Assembly: GCF_013337285.1 (NCBI RefSeq)
Contig: NZ_SUPW01000003.1
Coordinates: forward strand, 434,001-498,000
From: Agrobacterium tumefaciens
GTDB taxonomy: Bacteria > Pseudomonadota > Alphaproteobacteria > Rhizobiales > Rhizobiaceae
Direction of reading: 5' to 3'
Length of the DNA stretch: 64,000 nucleotides
In this document: piece after piece, positions 17,993-25,124 of the stretch
Layout of the letters: each line of letters starts with the position of its first letter
Position numbering within the stretch: the first letter of the stretch is position 1
The notes under the pieces: generated by a model
What the model was told of the DNA's origin: nothing
Seen by the model: the letters and a program-made list of their open reading frames with translations, nothing else
The model's database searches: none
Translations under genes and position numbers: made by a program

Positions 17993-19626
17993 GCTGCCAG
18001 CTTCACCCGACTATGCCATCCACCCGCGTTAAACCAACTAGCAACAAGCAAACCACTTATTATCCGCAGCGAGTTTTTCTTGAGTTTACTCTCTCCAAGG
18101 ATGGACGAACCGGGGGTGGCACTAGCCGCTATCTCTAAGACAACAATGGAAAGCCGATGGATCTCAGCTTTTTCAGCATTTTTTTCTAGATTTAGATGAA
18201 TTTCGTCAGCAATTCGCCCCAAGGCGTCGACTACTTCATAAGGACCCAGTCCTTTAGCACGCCGTGTCCATGCCTTCTGGAGAGTTTCCGGTGAAGACTC
18301 GGCTAGCAGTTGCTCTAGACGTGCTAATTCTGAATGCATTTCAAGCATTATAGATGCGATAATTTTGGACTGTTGAAGCTGGCGCGATATGTATGCATCC
18401 GGACGAATTTGCCGAATATCTTTAGATGACCCGAAAAAGAAACCGACTTTCCAAGCAACATTTTCACCATCAAATTCGTTCGACAGATCAAAACGCATCC
18501 CGCTTTTGAAACGCAGGTTTGGGAGAGCTGCCCTGAAATTTCTCTTCGTAGGATACGAGCGACCTTCCACGTCCGGCAGAGTTACGGTCGACATTTTTAA
18601 TGGAAGCGTCAAGACGCGACCCGCCTCATCAAACGACGGTAAATCTTCTGCTGCTGTTAGCTTGGCCGCGTGAGCAAGCAAATACGTGAAGGTTGGGGGT
18701 ATCGCATTTCCTACCATTTTCGCTTTCTCCGAGAAGGATTTAGCAAAAAACTGATGAGTGATGGGAAACCCCTGCAAAGTGGATCTTTCCCTTATCGTTA
18801 ATCGGCGGAAAGAACCTTCCGCGGTCGGGCTCGCTATAACGATGCTTTCACGCGAAACTCGCGTGCAAGTGGCAGTTACAGTTCTAGATGGCTGATCGAG
18901 AGGATCAGGAAATGACATGTTGTTATAAACAGGATGGAACTCCTTCGCCTCCCTGTTCATACGCAGTTCTTCGCGGTTAAGTGCTGGCTCAACCTCCATG
19001 TCAGTGAGCTTTTCTGCAGGCAACTCAACGCCCCATACCGGGTCCTTTACGACATCTTGAGCATTCAAGCCTTCGATGACATCGCCCAACGTCAAAGTTT
19101 TGAGCCTTCCCCGGTAACTATCTAGCAACTCGAAGGGAATATTTCCCGCAACGCATCTTTTTCTAGCTTGCGGCGCGCCAAATTCTGAGAAATCCAATAC
19201 TTTGATCGTTGGACTCAGATGTCGGAAACGATACAAAACATGCTCTTCATCATCGAAGCCACGCCGCAACACGTCAGCTACGCGCGGAACATTTTCCAAC
19301 GCCCAAAAGCGCGGGCGCAAAAACTCAACGATTTCGAGAAACTTGAAAACATCCTTAAGACCTTCAACTATGTTTCCACGGCCGCCGCGATTGGCGTATG
19401 AGAATTCGGTGCAGGGTGGACTACCCACGACCAGATCAACATCCTGAGGCAAATCTTCAAGCGCTAGAGCTCGAATATCTGTCGCTGTGATATTACCTGC
19501 GAAGTTTTCGTTATGGGTATCAATCGCCGGTTGCCAGCGTTCGTAAGAGGCAACGACTTCAATGCCTGCCAGCTTCAGCCCTGTGCTCCAGCCGCCAATT
19601 CCAGCATAAAGATCAATTGCTCGCAC
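17989..19626 (-). CDS. DNA (cytosine-5-)-methyltransferase of the restriction-modification cluster
   Basis: A 545-residue protein, GTG start. All key m5C motifs are visible: motif I DLYAGIGGWSTGL (residues 5-17), motif IV GSPPC with catalytic Cys72, motif VI ENV (111-113), motif VIII QARKR (153-157), a target-recognition stretch around TVTATCTR, motif IX RSTLQGFP and motif X VGNAIPP. About 220 residues follow motif X, more than in typical m5C enzymes, and they have no obvious match; they may be an extra domain. It probably protects the host from one or both endonucleases. BglII-type enzymes usually pair with N4-cytosine methyltransferases, so the pairing here is unusual. Confidence 0.9.
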   Translation of the reverse strand: MRAIDLYAGIGGWSTGLKLAGIEVVASYERWQPAIDTHNENFAGNITATDIRALALEDLPQDVDLVVGSPPCTEFSYANRGGRGNIVEGLKDVFKFLEIVEFLRPRFWALENVPRVADVLRRGFDDEEHVLYRFRHLSPTIKVLDFSEFGAPQARKRCVAGNIPFELLDSYRGRLKTLTLGDVIEGLNAQDVVKDPVWGVELPAEKLTDMEVEPALNREELRMNREAKEFHPVYNNMSFPDPLDQPSRTVTATCTRVSRESIVIASPTAEGSFRRLTIRERSTLQGFPITHQFFAKSFSEKAKMVGNAIPPTFTYLLAHAAKLTAAEDLPSFDEAGRVLTLPLKMSTVTLPDVEGRSYPTKRNFRAALPNLRFKSGMRFDLSNEFDGENVAWKVGFFFGSSKDIRQIRPDAYISRQLQQSKIIASIMLEMHSELARLEQLLAESSPETLQKAWTRRAKGLGPYEVVDALGRIADEIHLNLEKNAEKAEIHRLSIVVLEIAASATPGSSILGESKLKKNSLRIISGLLVASWFNAGGWHSRVKLAA

Positions 19627-19982
19627 GACACATCCTTAATTCAACCCGATTCAACAGCATCCGATAATACCCATAGAGCAGAAAACCGCAAGATCCAACG
19701 CGCTCGAATTCGCAGGTTATCAGTGAGACTGAGCTGGTGGGCGACGCGTCAGGTGGTTGGTTCTGGCTATCACCAAAGAAGCAATGGGCCGCTTGGGTGC
19801 GTGGCGTGCTTAAAAAGAACTGGTTGGTATTAGCCCGCGTTCTTTGACTCAGAGGAGCTCTCAGGCGGCTTGGCGCTGCTTGACGCTTTTTCGTGTTTGA
19901 TGCGCGAGGGTGCTAGAGCGTCATTTAAGCGACCGAGATACGCCCGCAAATGCGGGCGTATCTCGTCTTTCGTCGCAAGAGA
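19627..19982. other. Gene-free stretch upstream of the methyltransferase
   Basis: About 355 bp. It should contain the promoter of the methyltransferase. The left half is a mosaic without a credible frame. The right end holds the strong hairpin at 19934-19965. No repeat or RNA match is recognised. Confidence 0.4.
19934..19965. terminator. Strong terminator-like hairpin (15 bp stem)
   Basis: Perfect 15 bp arms 19934-19948 and 19951-19965, core CGCCCGCA/TGCGGGCG, with a minimal two-base gap. It lies 17 bp past the stop of the minus-strand DUF3102-like gene. The plus-strand side is followed by TCTTTC; the minus side has no clear U-run. It probably insulates the two transcription units. Confidence 0.6.
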
Positions 19983-20924
19983 TTAAGCGCGAACCGCTGC
20001 TGCTAGCGCATTCGCTACATCATGTTGTGAAACACCCTCCATGAGCTCGGCCAGTCGGTTACGATCGCCTTTAAAGTTCTCTATCAGATATTTTGCAGCG
20101 GAATAGGCTTTCTCCTGAAGACGCTTGGCGTTCTCATTACGCTTTTGCTGCTCGCGCTCTTTCTCAGTTTTACGTGATTGGAGCGCCTTAATCTTCGCCT
20201 TCTCGTTCTGTTCCATGTCGTTCGTCCATGCTGTCCGAGCGGTAGCGATATCTTCGTCAGAAGCGCCACTTTTCTTCAGCTCTTTTTCTCGCTTCGCCCA
20301 AGCTTTCGCCTCAGTCGCTTTCCAGGCAGCGATTTCTTTTTCATCCGCAAGCTTCTGACGGGCATTTAATCGATCCTTTCGGGCGCGGTTTCTTGCTTCC
20401 GTAATGCGGCGTTCCACGTCTTCTTTGGTTGGGCACTCACCGGAATTCACTTCCAGCACTACAGCTTTACGAATTGCGTCGGGCGTTCCAGAGGCGGCCA
20501 GCTTATAGACAGTAGCTGGTGGGAACACGTCCACCACTTTGGGTGTAGAAGCGAATTGCTCTGCTACACTGATGTAGTTCCAAGCTGTCCGAACACTCAT
20601 ATCAAACTCGACCTCCAACCATCTGACAAAGATGCCGCTCTTATTTGTCTTGATCTTGAGAAGGTCTTCACCCGTTTCTATGATGCTCGTGCGGTGACGC
20701 TCCCGGATTCGATCCGCGGTTTCTTTAAGTTCCTCTGCATCGGCTTTCAGCAATTTTTTATAAAATTCGTCGCGCTGGGCAGACCGAACGTCGGATGCCA
20801 CTGCGGTGGTCACCGGGTTGGGAGTGCCTTGATGCTCGGACGCGGAATTGGCCATTGAGCTGTCGAGATCAGCAAGTGCAATCTCCAGTTCCTCAACGTT
20901 ATCGTAACCGACGGTTTTGTCCAT
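19983..20924 (-). CDS. DUF3102-like DNA-binding/partition-type protein candidate
   Basis: 313 residues from the ATG at 20924; a GTG 11 codons upstream would lie inside the palindrome at 20939-20957 and is rejected. The central part (RHRTSIIETGEDLLKIKTNKSG, then VRTAWNYISVAEQF) resembles the DUF3102/ParB-related helix-turn-helix domain seen in plasmid and island proteins. The C-terminal half is a long charged helix rich in Lys, Glu and Arg with probable coiled coil, ending in a small helical domain. It follows the 20960 gene by 35 bp. A role in DNA binding or element maintenance is inference. Confidence 0.6.
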   Translation of the reverse strand: MDKTVGYDNVEELEIALADLDSSMANSASEHQGTPNPVTTAVASDVRSAQRDEFYKKLLKADAEELKETADRIRERHRTSIIETGEDLLKIKTNKSGIFVRWLEVEFDMSVRTAWNYISVAEQFASTPKVVDVFPPATVYKLAASGTPDAIRKAVVLEVNSGECPTKEDVERRITEARNRARKDRLNARQKLADEKEIAAWKATEAKAWAKREKELKKSGASDEDIATARTAWTNDMEQNEKAKIKALQSRKTEKEREQQKRNENAKRLQEKAYSAAKYLIENFKGDRNRLAELMEGVSQHDVANALAAAVRA

Positions 20925-20938
20925 TTTCAATTCTTTCT

Positions 20939-20957
20939 GTGTGCAACGGTTGCACAC
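20939..20957. promoter_or_regulatory. Perfect 19 bp palindrome, candidate operator
   Basis: Arms GTGTGCAAC and GTTGCACAC flank a single G. It lies exactly in the 35 bp gap between the stop of the upstream gene (20960) and the DUF3102-like start (20924), a position suited to autoregulation of the downstream gene or to a centromere-like site. Confidence 0.55.
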
Positions 20958-20959
20958 GG

Positions 20960-21430
20960 TTAAATGATGACCGGGAAGAAATGGCTCGTCTTCTTGGATA
21001 GCCGTGTTTTCAGAGCCTGAAGCTCTTTCGCTTCGGCTGGCTGCGCCGAAGCCAATCGACCATCGATTTGTTGAAGCTGATACTTGTTGATTAGGTCAGC
21101 GAGTTCTTTCGCGGCATCGATGAAAACCTCCATCCGGGCCGCTGCAACGCTTAGTGAATTGACCTCAATACCTTGCTCACGCCAAAGATGGGCTTTTGAG
21201 AGTTTGGGGGGCTCGTCGCCCAAATGAACGTCTAATCCAATACCCACCCAATCGAGACCTTCTGGGTGCGTAAGATTGGCTTCGTGCTGCGCGTAGAAAT
21301 CGGCAAACGTTTGAGACGATGCCGTAATCAAGGGATTGATCGCCGGCGTAGGCTTCGCTCGCTTAGCTTCCGCCGCCAATTTTCTGCGTTCGCGGTATTC
21401 TCTCTGTATTTCTGCTCGAGTTTTTGCCAT
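20960..21430 (-). CDS. Hypothetical protein, 156 aa, first gene of the DUF3102 unit
   Basis: A basic N-terminus (KTRAEIQREYRERRKLAAEAKR) reads as a helical nucleic-acid-binding tail of the kind seen in small phage and plasmid proteins. The middle (LDWVGIGLDVHLGDEPP) is acidic. The C-terminal half is helical with AARMEVFIDAAKELADLI. I do not recognise the family. It is preceded by repeated GTTACC boxes (21441-21483) and shares a transcript with the DUF3102-like gene, so a role in element control is possible. Confidence 0.55.
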   Translation of the reverse strand: MAKTRAEIQREYRERRKLAAEAKRAKPTPAINPLITASSQTFADFYAQHEANLTHPEGLDWVGIGLDVHLGDEPPKLSKAHLWREQGIEVNSLSVAAARMEVFIDAAKELADLINKYQLQQIDGRLASAQPAEAKELQALKTRLSKKTSHFFPVII

Positions 21431-21440
21431 TCATCGCTCC

Positions 21441-21483
21441 GGTAACTATATGTATCGTTACCATCACGATATCTAACGTTACC
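21441..21483 (-). promoter_or_regulatory. GTTACC boxes upstream of the 20960-21430 gene
   Basis: CGTTACC occurs at 21456-21462 and 21477-21483, exactly 21 bp apart (two helical turns), and its inverse GGTAAC lies at 21441-21446. The cluster covers the 50 bp before the start codon and looks like a repressor site array. A further GTTACC at 21558-21563 lies at the end of the resolvase gene. Confidence 0.4.
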
Positions 21484-21563
21484 AAGACAAAGTCAACAGG
21501 GGTGGAATATTTTTGAAAATCAAACCCGCAGCAGTGCTCATCGGAAAGCGATGGACAGTTACC

Positions 21564-22130
21564 CTAATTTCGATCCGCGTCCCGCAAGAGCCTAGCCAGC
21601 GTCTTCGGATGAATGCCGTTGTTCGCAGCGATTTCCGCGATAGGACGGCATTCCGTCTCTACCGCGCGTCTAGCCGCTTCGATCTGTTCCGGTGACATAG
21701 ATGGTCTTCGACCAATCCGGGAGCCTCGAATTCTTGCAGCTTCCATCCCCGCTTTGGTGCGCTCAGCAATAATTGCTCTCTCAAATTCTGCCATCGCGCC
21801 CATCATATGAAAGACTAGCCGACCGCTGGATGATGACGTGTCGATGTTCTCGGTTAACGATCGGAAATCACAACCTCGTTTAGACACCTTATTTACGGTC
21901 TGGATCAGATCAACCAACGAGCGACCAAGGCGGTCCAATCGCCAAACGATGAGCATGTCCCCGCTCTTTAGATGTCGGAGAGCTTTTAGAAGTCCAGGAC
22001 GTTGAAAGTCCGCACCGGAGGAACCTTGATCCGTCAGGATTTCTTCGCACCCCGCGGCTGACAAAGCTGCCATCTGAAGATCGAGGTTTTGCTCGACGGT
22101 AGAAACCCTTGCGTAGCCAATCAATTTCAT
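21564..22130 (-). CDS. Tn3-type resolvase/invertase (serine recombinase)
   Basis: 188 residues. The catalytic serine is Ser10 in IGYARVSTVEQNLDLQ. The arginine-rich active-site strand VWRLDRLGRSLVDLI and the E-helix region MAEFERAIIAERTKAGMEAAR are intact, and the C-terminal HTH (PIAEIAANNGIHPKTLARLL) is complete. It matches small Tn3-family resolvases and Hin/Gin-type invertases. No Tn3 transposase or inverted repeats are seen nearby, so it may resolve multimers of the island circle or be a transposon relic. Confidence 0.92.
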   Translation of the reverse strand: MKLIGYARVSTVEQNLDLQMAALSAAGCEEILTDQGSSGADFQRPGLLKALRHLKSGDMLIVWRLDRLGRSLVDLIQTVNKVSKRGCDFRSLTENIDTSSSSGRLVFHMMGAMAEFERAIIAERTKAGMEAARIRGSRIGRRPSMSPEQIEAARRAVETECRPIAEIAANNGIHPKTLARLLRDADRN

Positions 22131-22320
22131 TGCGTTTCCCTTACAGCAATCGGGTCACCTTGACATAAAGCAACCCTTTCGCTCTGTCGGGATTAAAACC
22201 AAACAAACCCGGAAGCCTTTGAAATCTAAAGACGTGTCCGGGTCAGTTCCACATCGACTTGTCTATCGGATAAAGGTTCCCTTTCGTTCCCTCGGGTCGT
22301 TCGGCTGAAGGGAAATAGCG

Positions 22321-22623
22321 ATGTTTTTATTTTTGCTGATTGTGTCCGGATGTGTTTTTGGAGGGGGCAGCGCAATCATTGCTGCGAATAAAAATCGCAA
22401 TGCGTTTGGTTGGTTTGTTCTGGGTTTCTGCTTTAGTTTCGTAGCGCTCATCGTCGTCGCGGGCCTGTCTCCCGTCGAACAAGTCAGACGGACTAATCGC
22501 GCCAAAAGAGCAGACGCGTCGGCCAAGCCGAAAAAGCCTTCACAGCCAGAAAATTTCGAATGGAAGGCTGGAAGCGAGTTCACTAGTAAGCCGCAGGACC
22601 CAGAGCGACCATGGTTGGGATAG
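22321..22623 (+). CDS. Small membrane protein, 100 aa
   Basis: Two hydrophobic segments (FLFLLIVSGCVFGGGSAIIAA, about residues 2-22, and GWFVLGFCFSFVALIVVAGL, about 30-49) are followed by a basic, proline-containing tail. The glycine-rich NRNAFGWFVLG between them resembles small two-helix inner-membrane proteins of phage and islands. A reasonable ribosome site (GAAGGGA) precedes the ATG. It is divergent from the resolvase. Function unknown. Confidence 0.6.
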   Translation: MFLFLLIVSGCVFGGGSAIIAANKNRNAFGWFVLGFCFSFVALIVVAGLSPVEQVRRTNRAKRADASAKPKKPSQPENFEWKAGSEFTSKPQDPERPWLG

Positions 22624-22799
22624 TCCGGATTTGATAGAGCTTACGCCGGCGATACTTAGCGCTTGAAACAATCACACCGACACAGAGAGGCCCACTGGCT
22701 GCGGTTTTCAATGTTCGACGTAAGTTCATAAGTATACGGCGGATGCGCGTGTGCGACTCTCTACATGTCGTTATTGCAGAGGCTAAAATTTCTGGAGAA
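22624..22799. other. Spacer between small membrane gene and the structured-RNA promoter
   Basis: About 175 bp with no credible reading frame, ending at the palindrome of 22800-22817. Confidence 0.3.
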
Positions 22800-22817
22800 T
22801 TCACGAAAAATCGTGAA
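22800..22817. promoter_or_regulatory. Palindrome at the promoter of the structured RNA
   Basis: Perfect 7 bp arms TTCACGA (22800-22806) and TCGTGAA (22811-22817) separated by AAAA. It lies just upstream of the promoter-like sequence at 22823-22851, a typical place for a repressor or activator site. Confidence 0.5.
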
Positions 22818-22822
22818 ATTTA

Positions 22823-22851
22823 TTCGTAATCTTCGGATAAAATGCTATATT
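22823..22851 (+). promoter_or_regulatory. Candidate promoter for the structured RNA
   Basis: A -10-like TATATT at 22846-22851 is preceded at 17 bp by TTCGTA (22823-22828), a weak -35. Predicted transcription would start near 22858 and run rightward into the hairpin array. Confidence 0.35.
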
Positions 22852-22859
22852 AGTTCCAG

Positions 22860-23413
22860 TTGAACTTTGTTCGATCTTCTTAGGGATTAATCGCCCGAAA
22901 GATGATTTTCTCGAAGGCTCCGGGTCCGATCCCCGAAGTCACGTTGCAAGCGTCCAAGCCATCCTTTGTTGAGGTGGCAACGCCATGGTTCGGGACATGA
23001 AGGGAAAGAAGGGCGTAGCGCGACCCCATGACTAAGATCATGGACAGCCTATGTGTTTCGTCGCCTGTGCGTTTGCACGAATGGACACCAAAAGATTCGG
23101 GCTCTGTGTGGTCGCCTTTACGGCGTGGACCACATCCCGAAATTCCCTACAGGTTGAGACGTATGCTTGCAGGGAATGCGGTCTCGGCACTCCGTGCTGC
23201 GACTAACCGATGGAGATATGAAGATATCTCGGATACGGCATTATGGAAGGAAAACGGCATCCGCCTTCCGCGTAGATTAACGCTATTTGCCTTAGCTCTC
23301 TGTAGACGCAGATTTACATAGTATCCTCCCTCCCTTGAGACGGTCTAGACATATCAATGTTTTGACTTTGGCTGTTGCCAGAGCTTTATGCTTCAGTCTT
23401 AAGGGAGGGGGGG
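22860..23413 (+). ncRNA. Candidate large structured non-coding RNA, about 550 nt, family unknown
   Basis: No convincing protein fits here, but the strand folds into consecutive hairpins. They are TTCGA/TCGAA (22870-22915) enclosing ATCTT/AAGAT and GGG/CCC; GCCATC/GGTGGC (22958-22978); CCATGA/TCATGG (23026-23043); GTGC/GCAC (23067-23078); a three-tier hairpin 23096-23141 (TTCGGG, TGTGGTC and GCC paired with GGC, GACCACA and CCCGAA); ATTCCCT/AGGGAAT (23142-23177); 23180-23204; GAGATAT/ATATCTC (23213-23230); GGAAGG plus CGG with CCG plus CCTTCC (23245-23269); and an 18 bp helix pairing 23324-23341 with 23396-23413. Non-Watson-Crick pairs in these stems are G-U on the plus strand, which favours rightward transcription. 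I cannot match it to a known RNA class. A DNA-level role (origin or transfer site) is the main alternative. Confidence 0.6.
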
Positions 23414-23950
23414 ATAGCTCTATTCCGCAGTTATTGGTAGGCTATTAGATGGTTGTTTTCAGAAACTCTAAGGTCATGCTGTTTTAGACTACTACTCCAC
23501 GTGCATACCTATTATAAACACCACGGTCGATGCCCCCATTAAATCTTCAGGTGGCTACCGGCGTCTTTTTGCTTCACCACACAAAACGAAAAAGGCGTTC
23601 TCATCAAACGTTCAATAGTTATCGAACCTAAACACGCCAAAAATGAAGGAAAAAATGTGAAATTACTGGTTTCGCGACAACTTAACGCAAAGATAGCGGA
23701 AACGAGTTTCTTATTGGTCGTAAGAAGCCCGTTTCCAGCGCGCTTGCTATTCCGGTCGAATTACTGCTGTTCCAGCGCGTCCGACACCACTTATTTGTCG
23801 GAATGTAAATATCCGTCTGCTCGCGGGAGAGGTGGTTTGGCTTTTGAAACTCGGTGACAACCCAAGGCATCCCCTACGGCTATAGCGAATTTTTCTAGGA
23901 CTTCGATGTCCTCCGGCGCAGAGGAATAGCGCAAACAGTTCGTGGATCAC
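23414..23950. other. Gene-free stretch between the structured region and the integrase
   Basis: About 540 bp, AT-rich in its left part. It contains a perfect hairpin TCCGACA (23780-23786) with TGTCGGA (23796-23802) and two copies of TTCCAGCGCG about 36 bp apart (near 23735 and 23771). Short open frames here look accidental. The repeats could be recombinase arm sites, but that is speculation. Confidence 0.35.
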
Positions 23951-24943
23951 CTACCCAAGACGTGCCACGAGATCGTCAGCGGCGAGGTGCGTGTATCTTT
24001 TCAACATGCGCAGTTCCTTGTGTCCGCTGATGCTGCTGACCTCAATGACGTTCAAACCACGCTCGAACAGACGGCTGACGCCCTCGTGGCGTAGATCATG
24101 GAAGCGCAACCCTTTAATATCAGCACGTATCAGCAGCCGACGCCAAACCTGCTCAAGCGAACCGGCGCTCAGCGGAAATACCAGAGGCTCATCGACATCA
24201 GCGCGAGACTTCCATTCGGTCAGCGCTTCGAATGCGCGCTGTGACAGAGGCACATCACGACCGGAGCCGTTCTTGGTCATAGCAAGCGTAAGCACCCGGC
24301 GATTGTGCGAAAAATCTGTCCACTTCAATCCTAGAAGTTCACCACGGCGCATCCCGGTCTCGATGGAAACGATCAAAAGCATGCGGAGGAAAGGTATCTT
24401 CCCGGTATCGCAAGCATCGAGCAGCCGTTGCTCCTCGTCGCCGGTCAAGCGGCGGCTCCGCTCATTTCGTATCACCGGACGACGCACTAGCTTCACCACG
24501 TTCTTTGCAAGCGGCAGACCCCAATCACGGATAGCAACCTCGAGAACGTGGCTCAGGATCGCAAGCTCCCGAACAGTGGTTGATGGAGCTACCGATTGAA
24601 GGCGCTCGTCGCGGAACGAGGCAATGTCCTGTTGGCTGAGACCGATCATCGTCCGGTAGGCGAGACCATGCCGGCGGAGCACATCAATGCGCTGTATCTC
24701 TTGGGCGGAGCCGCGTTTCAAAGGCGAAACTTCGCGCTGGTATCGTTCGAGAAGCTGCCCAAGCGTCGTGCTTTCAAGGATTTTCGTGTCAGGGGCAGCG
24801 CCGAACCTATCGACCTGTGCTTCAAGGTCGCGTGCCCACTTCTCGGCTTCGAGCTTCGTATCGAATGATTTGCAGCGAGGTTTCATCCCGCGACGACGCA
24901 CCTGAGCCTGCCAGCGCCCTCTGAGTTTTCTGATAGTGGCCAT
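23951..24943 (-). CDS. Tyrosine-type site-specific integrase of the island
   Basis: 330 residues with an excellent ribosome site (GGAG). The N-terminus (IRKLRGRWQAQVRRRGMK) is an arm-type DNA-binding segment and the middle is a SAM-like core-binding domain. The catalytic residues are complete: Arg in TGMRRGELLGLKW, Lys in MTKNGSGRDVPL, HDLRH, His in SGHKEL and Tyr in KRYTHL. It should catalyse recombination between the tRNA-Ser repeats. It is transcribed leftward from an intergenic region that carries a hairpin repeat also found at 27175. Its internal position is unusual, since such integrases normally abut an attachment site. Confidence 0.93.
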   Translation of the reverse strand: MATIRKLRGRWQAQVRRRGMKPRCKSFDTKLEAEKWARDLEAQVDRFGAAPDTKILESTTLGQLLERYQREVSPLKRGSAQEIQRIDVLRRHGLAYRTMIGLSQQDIASFRDERLQSVAPSTTVRELAILSHVLEVAIRDWGLPLAKNVVKLVRRPVIRNERSRRLTGDEEQRLLDACDTGKIPFLRMLLIVSIETGMRRGELLGLKWTDFSHNRRVLTLAMTKNGSGRDVPLSQRAFEALTEWKSRADVDEPLVFPLSAGSLEQVWRRLLIRADIKGLRFHDLRHEGVSRLFERGLNVIEVSSISGHKELRMLKRYTHLAADDLVARLG

Positions 24944-24960
24944 GTGATCTCCAACGTTTG

Positions 24961-25015
24961 TTGTCGATCATGCGTAGGATGCCCCGAAGAGGGGGCCAAG
25001 GATTATCCCGGCCCA
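24961..25015. repeat. Diverged hairpin repeat, copy A (next to integrase promoter)
   Basis: Shares TTGTCGAT, GCGTAGGATG, AAGAGG and TATCCCG in the same order and spacing with 27175-27224. Its 3' part forms GGGCC...GGCCC around a conserved AGG..TATCCC core. The stem bases differ from copy B while pairing is kept. Confidence 0.5.
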
Positions 25016-25124
25016 GCAATCACACGCATTAACTGCAATCAAAAATCATAGGCGATTTATGATTGAGCGCCTTGCACGCGCGGCGTCAGTATAGTTTGAT
25101 ATGCATGGGTAAAGGGTATTGCGT

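Noticed and set aside
21564..22130. Complete Tn3-family transposon around the resolvase
   Set aside because: No TnpA transposase and no 38 bp terminal inverted repeats were seen on either side.
22918..22940. T-arm-like hairpin (CGGG...CCCG with a seven-base loop) suggesting a tRNA or tmRNA
   Set aside because: No acceptor, D-arm or anticodon arm can be built around it; it is one hairpin of the larger array.
23028..23321. 97-codon plus-strand frame in the hairpin array
   Set aside because: Its codons run straight through several perfect hairpins, no ribosome site precedes it and the product resembles nothing; structure explains the region better.
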